Positions 16,407-24,579 of a DNA stretch of 64,000 nt are shown here, piece after piece; position 1 is the first letter of the stretch, and each line of letters starts with the position of its first letter. The stretch comes from Pseudomonas sp. G34 (GTDB taxonomy: Bacteria; Pseudomonadota; Gammaproteobacteria; Pseudomonadales; Pseudomonadaceae): NCBI RefSeq assembly GCF_031119625.1, contig NZ_JAVHZV010000009.1, positions 1 to 64,000 of the forward strand. The letters are read 5' to 3'. The notes under the pieces are model-generated. The model saw nothing but the letters and a program-made list of their open reading frames with translations, was not told the DNA's origin and did no database searches. Position numbers and translations under genes: made by a program.

Positions 16407-16488
16407 CCGCCGCGTCAGAAAAGCGGCAAGTCCTCGTTGATTTTGCCGCTCCCTCCTTGCCAAACGGCGGAAAAGCTTTGCCGCCTGG
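16407..16488. promoter_or_regulatory. Two dyads upstream of the flgB promoter
   Basis: AGCGGCAA-N13-TTGCCGCT (about 16420-16448) and GGCGGAAAAGCTTTGCCGCC (about 16465-16484) lie 60-140 bp upstream of the sigma-54 element. Their position suits FleR or FleQ enhancer sites, but the sequences are not a known consensus. Confidence 0.4.
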
Positions 16489-16545
16489 CCTCTCGAAGCC
16501 GCCTGTTTTTCAGCGAACAGCCTGATTTACAAGTAAAAAAATAAA

Positions 16546-16562
16546 TTGGCACGTGCCTTGCT
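16546..16562 (+). promoter_or_regulatory. Sigma-54 promoter of flgBCDE
   Basis: TTGGCACGTGCCTTGCT: GG at 16548-16549, 10 nt, GC at 16560-16561. This is a full-consensus RpoN site, with its start at about 16573 and flgB ATG at 16612. Confidence 0.9.
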
Positions 16563-16611
16563 GTGGTGTTTGCACGAAAACAGGCGAGCCGCTACGGCAA
16601 AGGTTCCTGAG

Positions 16612-17022
16612 ATGAGCATCAGTTTCGATAAGGCACTTGGCATCCACGAGAAGGCATTGGGCTTCCGCGCCCAGCGTGCCGAGGTATTGGCCAACAACAT
16701 GGCCAACGCCGACACCCCCAACTACAAGGCCCGCGACCTGGATTTCGCCTCGGTGCTGGCACAGCAGGCAGCCAAGGGCAGCAGCACTGGCAATTCCGGG
16801 CTGCAAACCACCAACAGTCGGCATATCGCAGCAGAAGGCGTGCCAATGGGCGATGCGGCCCTGGCTTATCGCATCCCTACTGCTCCATCGATCGACCAGA
16901 ACACCGTCGATGCACAGGTGGAGCAGGCCAATTACGCCGAGAACGCGGTGGCCTTCCAGACCAGCTTCACGCTGCTCAACAGTAAATTCAAAGGGCTCAT
17001 CAGTGCCCTGCGTGGTGAATAA
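16612..17022 (+). CDS. flgB: Flagellar proximal rod protein FlgB
   Basis: A 136-residue rod subunit in the periplasm. It begins MSISFDKALGIHEKALGFRA with the N-terminal rod/hook helix (LANNMANADTPNYKARDLDF, about 29-48) and ends with the FlgB-type C-terminal helix (YAENAVAFQTSFTLLNSKFKGLI). The ATG at 16612 is supported by family alignment; an upstream in-frame start would fall within the promoter. It is the first gene of flgBCDE. Confidence 0.96.
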   Translation: MSISFDKALGIHEKALGFRAQRAEVLANNMANADTPNYKARDLDFASVLAQQAAKGSSTGNSGLQTTNSRHIAAEGVPMGDAALAYRIPTAPSIDQNTVDAQVEQANYAENAVAFQTSFTLLNSKFKGLISALRGE

Positions 17023-17033
17023 AGGAGCCTGAT

Positions 17034-17477
17034 ATGTCCCTGACCAGTGTGTTCAATATCGCCGGAACCGGCATGAGTGCCCAAAGTACGCGCCTCAATA
17101 CCATTTCCAGCAACATTGCCAACGCCGAAACCGTCTCGTCGAGCATCGACCAGACCTATCGCGCCCGCCATCCGGTGTTCGCCACGGTTTTCCAGAATGC
17201 CCAGGGCGGTAACAACGGTTCGCTGTTCGCCGATCAGGATCAGTCCGGTGCCGGCGTGCAGGTGCTGGGCATCGTCGAGGATCAGAGCAGCCTGATGCCG
17301 CGCTACGAGCCCAATCATCCGGCGGCCGATGAGGCGGGCTACGTGTACTACCCCAACGTCAACGTGGTCGAGGAGATGGCGGACATGATCTCCGCCAGTC
17401 GTGCCTTCCAGACCAACGTGGAAATGATGAATACCGCCAAACAGATGATGCAGCGCGTGCTGACCTTGGGTCAGTGA
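17034..17477 (+). CDS. flgC: Flagellar proximal rod protein FlgC
   Basis: A 147-residue rod subunit, 11 nt after flgB, with AAAGGAG as SD. It shows the rod motif TRLNTISSNIANAET near the N-terminus and the FlgC C-terminal signature VNVVEEMADMISASRAFQTNVE. Normal length. Confidence 0.97.
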   Translation: MSLTSVFNIAGTGMSAQSTRLNTISSNIANAETVSSSIDQTYRARHPVFATVFQNAQGGNNGSLFADQDQSGAGVQVLGIVEDQSSLMPRYEPNHPAADEAGYVYYPNVNVVEEMADMISASRAFQTNVEMMNTAKQMMQRVLTLGQ

Positions 17478-17491
17478 GCCGGGAGTGAACG

Positions 17492-18163
17492 ATGAGCACC
17501 GTTGATGGCGTAGGCTCCAGTTCCGTACTGGACAAGTACCAGGTCAAGCAGGACAGCACGCAGAACAAGGAGCTGGGCAAGGACCAGTTCCTCAACCTGC
17601 TGGTGGCCCAGCTGAACAACCAGAACCCGCTGGAGCCCCAGGGCAACGGCGAGTTCATCGCGCAGCTGGCGCAGTTCAGCACCGTGGAGGGGGTCGAGAA
17701 GCTCAATTCGAGCATGGAGACCATCCTGTCCGGGTACCAGTCTTCCCAGGCGCTGCAGGCGTCCTCGCTGGTCGGTCGCAAGGTGATCGTGCCGGTCGAC
17801 AAGGCCGTCGTCGATACCAGCGAGAGCTTCAAGGCCAGCGCCGTGCTGCCGACCAGCAGCAGCAACGTGTACGTCAACGTTTACGACAGTGCCGGAACGG
17901 TGGTCAATCGCATCAACCTGGGCGAGCAAAAGGCCGGCAACGTCAGCTTCATCTGGGACGGCAAGGACTCCAGCGGCAACGTGATGAAGCCGGGTACCTA
18001 CAAGTTCGAGGCCCAGGCCACGTACGGCAACGAAACCAAGGGGCTGTACACCATGCTGCCGGCCAACGTCGACAGCGTCACCCTGGGTGGCAACGAATTG
18101 ATGCTCAACCTGGCGGGGATCGGCAACGTGCCGTTGTCGCAGGTGCAGGTCATTGGTCAGTAA
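17492..18163 (+). CDS. flgD: Flagellar hook-capping scaffold FlgD
   Basis: A 223-residue exported cap protein needed for FlgE polymerisation. Its N-terminal export and capping region contains LGKDQFLNLLVAQLNNQNPLEP (about 28-50), the FlgD signature. The C-terminal Tudor/FnIII-like part (about 90-220) includes FIWDGKDSSGNVMKPGTY. The start at 17492 has GGGAGTG as SD; the gap to flgC is 14 nt. Confidence 0.96.
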   Translation: MSTVDGVGSSSVLDKYQVKQDSTQNKELGKDQFLNLLVAQLNNQNPLEPQGNGEFIAQLAQFSTVEGVEKLNSSMETILSGYQSSQALQASSLVGRKVIVPVDKAVVDTSESFKASAVLPTSSSNVYVNVYDSAGTVVNRINLGEQKAGNVSFIWDGKDSSGNVMKPGTYKFEAQATYGNETKGLYTMLPANVDSVTLGGNELMLNLAGIGNVPLSQVQVIGQ

Positions 18164-18206
18164 CTAACAGGCTGTAACTGCCGGGTTTTCGGCAAGGAGA
18201 ATTTTC

Positions 18207-19688
18207 ATGTCGTTCAATATCGGTCTTAGCGGCCTGCGTGCTGCGACCAGTGACCTCAACGTGACGGGTAACAACATCGCCAACGCCGGCACTGCGGGCT
18301 TCAAACAGTCGCGTGCCGAGTTTGCCGACCTTTATGCTTCGTCGATGCTCAGCAGCGGCTCCAACCCGATCGGTAGTGGTGTGCTGCTCAGTGACGTTTC
18401 CCAGCTGTTCAGTCAGGGCAACATCAACTACACGAAGAACTCGCTGGATCTGGCCATCAACGGCAGCGGTTTCTTCCGCACCAGCAACAACGGCGATATC
18501 AGCTACACCCGTGCCGGCTATTTCGGCACCGACCGTGAAGGCTTCATCGTCAACAACTTCGGGCACAACCTGCAGGGTTACGGGGTGGATGCCAATGGCA
18601 ACCTGCAGAACGGCATCATCGGCGACCTGCGGGTGGAAACCTCCAGCCAGGCGCCGCGCTCGACCAGCACCATTACCCAGCCGTTCAACCTGAACTCGAC
18701 CGAGACCGTGCCGGTACTGCGCCAGAGCGCGTATGACGGTGCCTACCAGACGGCGTTCAACGGTTCGCTGTTGCCAGGCAACCCCAACCCGACGCCGGCG
18801 GAAATTGCCGCAGCGACCGCGGCGGCTACCCCGGCACAGCTGGCAGCTGCCAATGCGGCGGGTGCTGCAGCGGGCACCACGGCGGCCAACGCTTCGTTCA
18901 ATCCAGCGGACCCGACCAGTTACAACCGCTCCACCTCGGTGAACATCTATGACGCCCAGGGTAATGCGCATTCCTTCACCCAGTATTTCGTCAAGACCGG
19001 GGCCAACAACTGGGACGTGAAGATTCTGGTCGACGGCCGTAACCCGCTGAACCCAGCCAATACCCAGCCGCTCTCGGCCAACATCAGCTTCGACGCTGCT
19101 GGCAAGTTGCAGACCGTCGATCCGGCTGGCCTGAGCGCCGGGCTGAGTGTCAATCCGGACGGCACCATCAGCATGAACGGCTGGATTCCGGCGGCGCCCA
19201 CCAATGCCGAAGGCACCACCTGGGCCGCCAACGGCTCCGAAGCCAGTGACGCGGTGAAGTTCGACTTCCGCGGCTCCTCCCAGTACAACAGCACCTTCTC
19301 GGTGGCCAAGGTCGTCCAGGACGGCTACAGCACGGGTGAGCTGGCGGGCCTGGAAATCGACGAGAGCGGTGTTCTTTTCGCTCGCTACACCAACGGCCAG
19401 ACCAAGGTGCAGGGCCAGCTGGTGCTGGCCAATTTCGCCAACATGCAGGGCTTGACCCCGGTCGGCAAGACCGCCTGGGTGCAATCCTCGGAATCCGGCG
19501 AGCCGGTGGTTGGCACACCGCGGAGCGGCACCCTGGGTAGCCTGCAATCGGGCGCGCTGGAGGACTCCAACGTCGAGCTGTCAGACCAGTTGGTCAACCT
19601 GATCGTGGCGCAGCGCAACTACCAGGCCAACGCCAAGACCATCGAAACCGAAAGCGCCATTACGCAAACCATCATCAACTTGCGCTGA
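18207..19688 (+). CDS. flgE: Flagellar hook protein FlgE
   Basis: A 493-residue hook subunit with the N-terminal helix ([20 protein letters not shown]) and the C-terminal polymerisation helix ([19 protein letters not shown]). The central domains are variable. Residues about 191-235 form a striking Ala/Thr/Pro-rich insert ([20 protein letters not shown] and following) of low complexity, not typical of hook cores. SD AAGGAG. It is the last gene of the flgB operon, followed by two hairpins. Confidence 0.96.
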   Translation: MSFNIGLSGLRAATSDLNVTGNNIANAGTAGFKQSRAEFADLYASSMLSSGSNPIGSGVLLSDVSQLFSQGNINYTKNSLDLAINGSGFFRTSNNGDISYTRAGYFGTDREGFIVNNFGHNLQGYGVDANGNLQNGIIGDLRVETSSQAPRSTSTITQPFNLNSTETVPVLRQSAYDGAYQTAFNGSLLPGNPNPTPAEIAAATAAATPAQLAAANAAGAAAGTTAANASFNPADPTSYNRSTSVNIYDAQGNAHSFTQYFVKTGANNWDVKILVDGRNPLNPANTQPLSANISFDAAGKLQTVDPAGLSAGLSVNPDGTISMNGWIPAAPTNAEGTTWAANGSEASDAVKFDFRGSSQYNSTFSVAKVVQDGYSTGELAGLEIDESGVLFARYTNGQTKVQGQLVLANFANMQGLTPVGKTAWVQSSESGEPVVGTPRSGTLGSLQSGALEDSNVELSDQLVNLIVAQRNYQANAKTIETESAITQTIINLR

Positions 19689-19698
19689 TAGCGTCAGG

Positions 19699-19726
19699 GA
19701 GCCGTTGCCGGAACCGGCAACGGCTC
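19699..19726 (+). terminator. Strong hairpin after flgE (first of two)
   Basis: A perfect 13-bp stem with a 2-nt loop (GAGCCGTTGCCGG-AA-complement). No T-tract follows, so it may protect the mRNA 3' end rather than terminate. Confidence 0.6.
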
Positions 19727-19743
19727 GCCGAACGACAAATTAC

Positions 19744-19771
19744 AGGCTCCCTCGGGAGCCTTTTTGTTTTA
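19744..19771 (+). terminator. Rho-independent terminator of flgBCDE
   Basis: Stem AGGCTCCC/GGGAGCCT with loop TC followed by TTTTTGTTTT. It separates flgE from the flgF promoter. Confidence 0.92.
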
Positions 19772-19814
19772 TTGAATTCCTTTTAATTCAGCTGCTTAGC
19801 TTTATTTTTGCGAT

Positions 19815-19831
19815 GTGGCACGTGTATTGCT
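19815..19831 (+). promoter_or_regulatory. Sigma-54 promoter of flgFGHIJK
   Basis: GTGGCACGTGTATTGCT: GG at 19817-19818, 10 nt, GC at 19829-19830; start at about 19842, with flgF ATG at 19882. The -24 core is the same as at flgB. Confidence 0.9.
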
Positions 19832-19881
19832 TTTGAGGTGTGGACAGAGCCGCGGGCACGTTGCCCACCTCGGAGGAAAAC

Positions 19882-20622
19882 ATGGACAAGATGCTGTACG
19901 TCTCCATGACTGGTGCCCACAACAATACGTTGGCCCAGCGTGCCCACGCCAACAATCTGGCGAACATCTCCACCACCGGTTTTCGCCGTGATTTCGAGCA
20001 GGCGCGTTCGATGCCGATTTTTGGCGAGACCCAGCCTTCCCGTGTATTCGCCATGAGCGAGCGGCCAGGCACCGACTTCACGCCGGGTACGCTGCAGGAA
20101 ACCGGGCGTGACCTGGACGTGGCCATCGGTGGCAAGGGCTGGTTGGCCGTGCAGGCGCCGGATGGCACCGAAGCCTACGTGCGCACCGCGAGCCTGAACG
20201 TTGACGCCCAGGGCATGCTGCGCACCGGCAATGGCATGCCGGTGATGGGCAATGCCGGGCCGATCGCCGTGCCGCCGGAGCAGAAGATCGAGATCGGCCA
20301 GGACGGCACCATCAGCATCCGTGCCCTGGGCGAGGCGCCCCGCGTGCTGGCCGAGGTCGACCGCCTGCGGCTGGTCAATCCCGATCTCAAGCAGATGCAA
20401 AAGGGTACCGACGGCATGATCCGCTTCAACGGCCCGCAGCCGCCGGAAGCAGATGCCACGGTGCAGATCACCTCGGGTTTTCTCGAGTCGAGCAACGTCA
20501 ATGCGGTCGAGGAGATGACCTCGATCCTGGCGCTGTCCCGGCAATTCGAGCTGTCCGTCAAGATGATGCGCACGGCAGAAGATAATGACACCGCCATGGC
20601 GCGCGTCTTGCAAATGAGCTGA
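19882..20622 (+). CDS. flgF: Flagellar proximal rod protein FlgF
   Basis: A 246-residue rod protein with N-terminal AHANNLANISTTGFRRDFEQ and the C-terminal MTSILALSRQFELSVKMMRTA helix of FlgF. The ATG at 19882 has GGAGGAAAAC as SD; a GTG further upstream lies inside the promoter leader and was rejected. First gene of the flgF operon. Confidence 0.96.
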   Translation: MDKMLYVSMTGAHNNTLAQRAHANNLANISTTGFRRDFEQARSMPIFGETQPSRVFAMSERPGTDFTPGTLQETGRDLDVAIGGKGWLAVQAPDGTEAYVRTASLNVDAQGMLRTGNGMPVMGNAGPIAVPPEQKIEIGQDGTISIRALGEAPRVLAEVDRLRLVNPDLKQMQKGTDGMIRFNGPQPPEADATVQITSGFLESSNVNAVEEMTSILALSRQFELSVKMMRTAEDNDTAMARVLQMS

Positions 20623-20667
20623 TAACCAACACGCGGTGCCATGAATCCGGCACCCGAGGAGAACGCT

Positions 20668-21453
20668 ATGCTTCCGGCACTTTGGGTCGCCAAGACGGGC
20701 CTGTCTGCTCAGGACATGAACCTGACGACCATTTCCAACAACCTGGCCAACGTGTCCACCACGGGCTTCAAGCGCGATCGTGCCGAGTTCGAGGACCTGC
20801 TGTACCAGATCCGTCGTCAGCCAGGCGGCCAGTCCAGCCAGGACAGCCAACTGCCGTCCGGCCTGCAGCTGGGTACCGGTGTGCGTATCAACGGCACCCA
20901 GAAGATCTTCACCGCCGGCAGCCTGCAGACCACCGAGCAACCGATGGACATGGCCGTCAATGGCCGTGGCTTCTTCCAGGTACTGATGCCCGATGGCACG
21001 GTGTCCTACACCCGTGATGGCAGCTTCCACCTCAATTCCAACGGCCAGGTGGTCACCTCCCAGGGTTTTGCCCTGGAGCCCGCCATCGTGCTGCCGCCGG
21101 AAGTGCGTACCTTCACCGTTGGCGAGGACGGCACCGCGTCGGTCACCACCACCGGTAACCCGCAGCCGCAGGTCGTCGGCAACCTGCAGATCGCCGACTT
21201 CATCAACCCTGGTGGTCTGGAAGCGATCGGCAACAACCTGTTCCTGGAAACCGCTTCCAGCGGTGCGCCGCAGGTCGGTACGCCGGGCCTCAACGGCCTC
21301 GGTACCACCCTGCAGAACACCCTGGAAAATTCCAACGTCAGCGTGGTCGAGGAGATGGTCAACATGATCACCACCCAGCGCGCCTACGAGATGAACTCCA
21401 AGGTCATCTCCACCGCTGACCAGATGCTGTCCTTCGTTACCCAGAATCTTTAA
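20668..21453 (+). CDS. flgG: Flagellar distal rod protein FlgG
   Basis: A 261-residue distal rod subunit. It starts MLPALWVAKTGLSAQD with the rod motif LTTISNNLANVSTTGFKRDR and ends EEMVNMITTQRAYEMNSKVI, both diagnostic for FlgG. The ATG at 20668 follows GAGGAG; an in-frame ATG at 20641 lies within the intergenic leader. 45 nt after flgF. Confidence 0.97.
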   Translation: MLPALWVAKTGLSAQDMNLTTISNNLANVSTTGFKRDRAEFEDLLYQIRRQPGGQSSQDSQLPSGLQLGTGVRINGTQKIFTAGSLQTTEQPMDMAVNGRGFFQVLMPDGTVSYTRDGSFHLNSNGQVVTSQGFALEPAIVLPPEVRTFTVGEDGTASVTTTGNPQPQVVGNLQIADFINPGGLEAIGNNLFLETASSGAPQVGTPGLNGLGTTLQNTLENSNVSVVEEMVNMITTQRAYEMNSKVISTADQMLSFVTQNL

Positions 21454-21514
21454 GACCCCGGGGTAGGGCACCGGCCCGCCCTCTGATACGCCTGAACGCT
21501 GTGAGGTAGTGGTT

Positions 21515-22228
21515 ATGAACCGCTTGGTGTGTGTGTTCTCGATGCTCGGCAGCGTAGTGCTGAGTGGTTGCGTGGCGCCTGTCGCCAAGCCCAACGATCC
21601 CTACTACGCACCCGTTCTGCCGCGTACGCCATTGCCGGCCGCGCAGAACAATGGCTCGATCTTCCAGTCCGGGTTCGAAAACAACCTGTACGGCGATCGC
21701 AAGGCCTTTCGCGTGGGTGACGTGATTACCATCAGCCTCAGCGAGCGGATGCAGGCCAGCAAGAACGCCAGCTCGCAGATATCCAAGGACAGCAACGCCA
21801 ACATCGGCCTGACCTCGTTGTTCGGCGGTGGCGTATCGATCGACAACCCGAGCTCCGGCCTCAACCCGCTGAAGGCCGAGAACCTCGGGCTCAGCGCCCA
21901 GTACGGCGCGCAGCGCGACACCAACGGCTCCGGCCAGGCGGGGCAGAGCAACAGCCTGACCGGCTCGATCACCGTGACCGTGGCCGAAGTGCTGCCCAAC
22001 GGCCTGCTGGTGGTGCGCGGCGAGAAGTGGATGACCCTCAATACCGGCGACGAGCTGGTGCGTATCGCCGGCCTGGTGCGCTCCGATGACGTGGCTCGCG
22101 ACAACACCGTGGCCTCGACCCGTATCGCCGATGCGCGCATCACCTATTCCGGTACCGGCGCCTTTGCCGATGCCAGCCAGCCAGGTTGGCTGGACCGCTT
22201 TTTCGCCAGCCCGCTGTTTCCGTTCTGA
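21515..22228 (+). CDS. flgH: Flagellar L-ring lipoprotein FlgH
   Basis: A 237-residue outer-membrane lipoprotein forming the L-ring. The signal peptide ends in the lipobox LSGC (Cys19-20 region), followed by an unstructured linker and the conserved [21 protein letters not shown] region. The ATG at 21515 is preferred over a GTG 6 nt upstream because of GAGG spacing. It ends at 22228, 11 nt before flgI. Confidence 0.96.
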   Translation: MNRLVCVFSMLGSVVLSGCVAPVAKPNDPYYAPVLPRTPLPAAQNNGSIFQSGFENNLYGDRKAFRVGDVITISLSERMQASKNASSQISKDSNANIGLTSLFGGGVSIDNPSSGLNPLKAENLGLSAQYGAQRDTNGSGQAGQSNSLTGSITVTVAEVLPNGLLVVRGEKWMTLNTGDELVRIAGLVRSDDVARDNTVASTRIADARITYSGTGAFADASQPGWLDRFFASPLFPF

Positions 22229-22239
22229 GGTTCATGACC

Positions 22240-23337
22240 ATGCGTAAATGGATCATCACCGTTGCTGCGCTGTTGCTGGCCTCGACCGCTCAAGCCGAGC
22301 GGCTCAAGGATCTGGCCAGCATCCAGGGCGTGCGCAGTAACCAGTTGATCGGCTACGGCCTGGTGGTCGGCCTCAATGGCAGCGGCGACCAGACCACCCA
22401 GACGCCGTTCACCGTACAGACCTTCAACAACATGATGGCGCAGTTCGGCATCAAGGTGCCGGAAGGCGGCAACGTGCAGCTGAAGAACGTCGCGGCGGTG
22501 TCCATCCATGCCGACCTGCCGCCGTTCGCCAAGCCCGGGCAGACCATCGACATCACCATTTCCTCCATTGGTAATGCGAAGAGCCTGCGCGGTGGCAGCC
22601 TGTTGATGACGCCCCTCAAGGGTATCGACGGCAACACCTACGCCATCGCCCAGGGCAACCTGGTGGTGGGCGGCTTCGACGCCAGCGGCGCCGACGGCTC
22701 GCGCATCACCGTCAACGTGCCGTCGGCCGGGCGCATCCCCGGTGGCGCCACGGTCGAACGCCCGGTGCCGAGCGGTTTCGATCAGGGCAACACCCTGACC
22801 CTGAACCTCAATCGCCCGGATTTCACCACCGCCAAGAACATCGTCGATCACATCAACGAGCTGCTCGGCCCGGGTGTCGCCCAGGCGCTGGATGGTGGTT
22901 CGATTCGCGTCAGCGCGCCGCTGGATCCGAGCCAGCGGGTCGACTACCTGTCGATCCTGGAAAACCTCGAGGTCGATGTCGGGCAGGCGGTGGCCAAGGT
23001 GATCATCAATTCGCGTACCGGCACCATCGTCATTGGCCAGAACGTGCGGGTGCAGCCTGCCGCCGTGACCCACGGCAGCCTGACGGTGACCATCACCGAA
23101 GACCCTATCGTCAGCCAGCCGGGCGCGCTGTCCGGCGGCGAGACTGCGGTGGTGCCGCGCTCGCGGGTGGGCGCCGACGAAGAAATGAAGCCGATGTTCA
23201 AGTTCGGCCCCGGCACCACCCTCGACGAGATCGTGCGGGCGGTGAACCAGGTAGGCGCTGCGCCTTCCGACCTGATGGCCATCCTGGAGGCGCTCAAGCA
23301 AGCCGGCGCTCTGCAGGCCGACCTGATCGTGATTTAA
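22240..23337 (+). CDS. flgI: Flagellar P-ring protein FlgI
   Basis: A 365-residue periplasmic ring protein. There is a signal peptide (about 1-19, ending AQA), then [31 protein letters not shown], the FlgI signature; the C-terminus is [20 protein letters not shown]. The ATG at 22240 is 9 nt from CTGAGG; an ATG at 22234 would be only 3 nt from it. FlgA, encoded at 13630-14388, is its assembly chaperone. Confidence 0.97.
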   Translation: MRKWIITVAALLLASTAQAERLKDLASIQGVRSNQLIGYGLVVGLNGSGDQTTQTPFTVQTFNNMMAQFGIKVPEGGNVQLKNVAAVSIHADLPPFAKPGQTIDITISSIGNAKSLRGGSLLMTPLKGIDGNTYAIAQGNLVVGGFDASGADGSRITVNVPSAGRIPGGATVERPVPSGFDQGNTLTLNLNRPDFTTAKNIVDHINELLGPGVAQALDGGSIRVSAPLDPSQRVDYLSILENLEVDVGQAVAKVIINSRTGTIVIGQNVRVQPAAVTHGSLTVTITEDPIVSQPGALSGGETAVVPRSRVGADEEMKPMFKFGPGTTLDEIVRAVNQVGAAPSDLMAILEALKQAGALQADLIVI

Positions 23338-23349
23338 AGGACACGCGAC

Positions 23350-24573
23350 ATGGATACTCGACTCTCGGCCGCCGGCACCAGCACCGTTGATAGCGGTGCC
23401 TACACCGATCTCAATCGCCTCAACCAATTCAAGGTGGGTGGCGACAACGAAGAGAACATTCGCAAGGTTGCGAAGGAGTTCGAGTCGCTGTTCCTCAACG
23501 AAATGCTCAAGACCATGCGCTCGGCCAACGAGGTGTTCGGTGAAGGCAACTTCATGAACAGCAACGAGGCCAAGACCTACCAGGACATGTACGACCAGCA
23601 ACTGTCGGTGACCATGGCCGGCAACAAGAACGGCATCGGCCTGGCCGACGTGATGGCGCGGCAGATGTCGAAGATGAAGAACACCAGCGAGCGGCCCAAC
23701 CCGTTCGCCCAGGTCGATGCGCCCGTGCCGGCGGCGCCGAGCAAGCCGCTGGCACGTGGCGAGGCGGCTGCCGATGTGGCACCGACCCGAGTCGAGAAGA
23801 TCACCGCCGCGGTCGACCCTGAGCGCAACGACGTGACGCTGATCAACCAGCGCCGCCTGTCGTTGCCAGGCAAGCTGGCCCAGCGCATCCAGGCCGGCAT
23901 CGTGCCGGGCGCCGAAGCCGCTACGGCGACCACCGTCGCCAATACCCCGGCTGGCGACGCCGTTGGCAAGCCACTGGCCAAGGGCGACTGGCTGCCGGCC
24001 AAGGCCTACGCCGCACCGGCCGAGCGCCGCCTGAACATCAACGGCAGCGAAGAGATCGCCAGCCGCACCTCGTTCAAATCGGCCAAGGAATTCATGGAAA
24101 CCATGTTGCCGATGGCCGAGAAGGCCGCGGCCAAGCTGGGCGTCGACCCGACCTATCTGGTCGCACAGGCGGCGTTGGAAACCGGCTGGGGCAAGTCGAT
24201 CATCAAGCAGGGCGATGGCAGCAGCAGCTACAACCTGTTCGGCATCAAGACCCACAACACCTGGAGCGGCGATTCCGCTCGGGTGATGACCACCGAGTAC
24301 CAGAACGGTAAGCCGGTGAAGGAAGCGGCCTCGTTTCGCTCCTACGAATCCTTCGCCCACAGCTTCGAGGATTACGTGAGCTTCCTGCAGAGCAACGGAC
24401 GCTACGAAAAGGCGCTGAGCTCCACCGCCAACCCCGAGCAGTTCGCCCGCGAACTGCAGAAAGCCGGCTATGCCACCGATCCGCAGTACGCCCGCAAGGT
24501 GTCGCAGATCGCCCGCAAGCTGTCGACCTACCAGATGATCGCCGCCAACGGCGCGCCCTCGAACCGGGGATGA
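23350..24573 (+). CDS. flgJ: Rod cap and peptidoglycan hydrolase FlgJ
   Basis: A 407-residue bifunctional protein. The N-terminal rod-scaffold domain (about 25-110) includes VAKEFESLFLNEMLKTMRSANEVF. A Pro/Ala-rich linker (about 125-235) precedes the C-terminal glucosaminidase domain (about 245-400), with the catalytic Glu in AQAALETGWGKS and the YNLFGIKTHNTW motif. Longer than the enteric protein because of the linker, as usual in Pseudomonas. SD AAAGGAC. Confidence 0.97.
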   Translation: MDTRLSAAGTSTVDSGAYTDLNRLNQFKVGGDNEENIRKVAKEFESLFLNEMLKTMRSANEVFGEGNFMNSNEAKTYQDMYDQQLSVTMAGNKNGIGLADVMARQMSKMKNTSERPNPFAQVDAPVPAAPSKPLARGEAAADVAPTRVEKITAAVDPERNDVTLINQRRLSLPGKLAQRIQAGIVPGAEAATATTVANTPAGDAVGKPLAKGDWLPAKAYAAPAERRLNINGSEEIASRTSFKSAKEFMETMLPMAEKAAAKLGVDPTYLVAQAALETGWGKSIIKQGDGSSSYNLFGIKTHNTWSGDSARVMTTEYQNGKPVKEAASFRSYESFAHSFEDYVSFLQSNGRYEKALSSTANPEQFARELQKAGYATDPQYARKVSQIARKLSTYQMIAANGAPSNRG

Positions 24574-24579
24574 TGAAGC

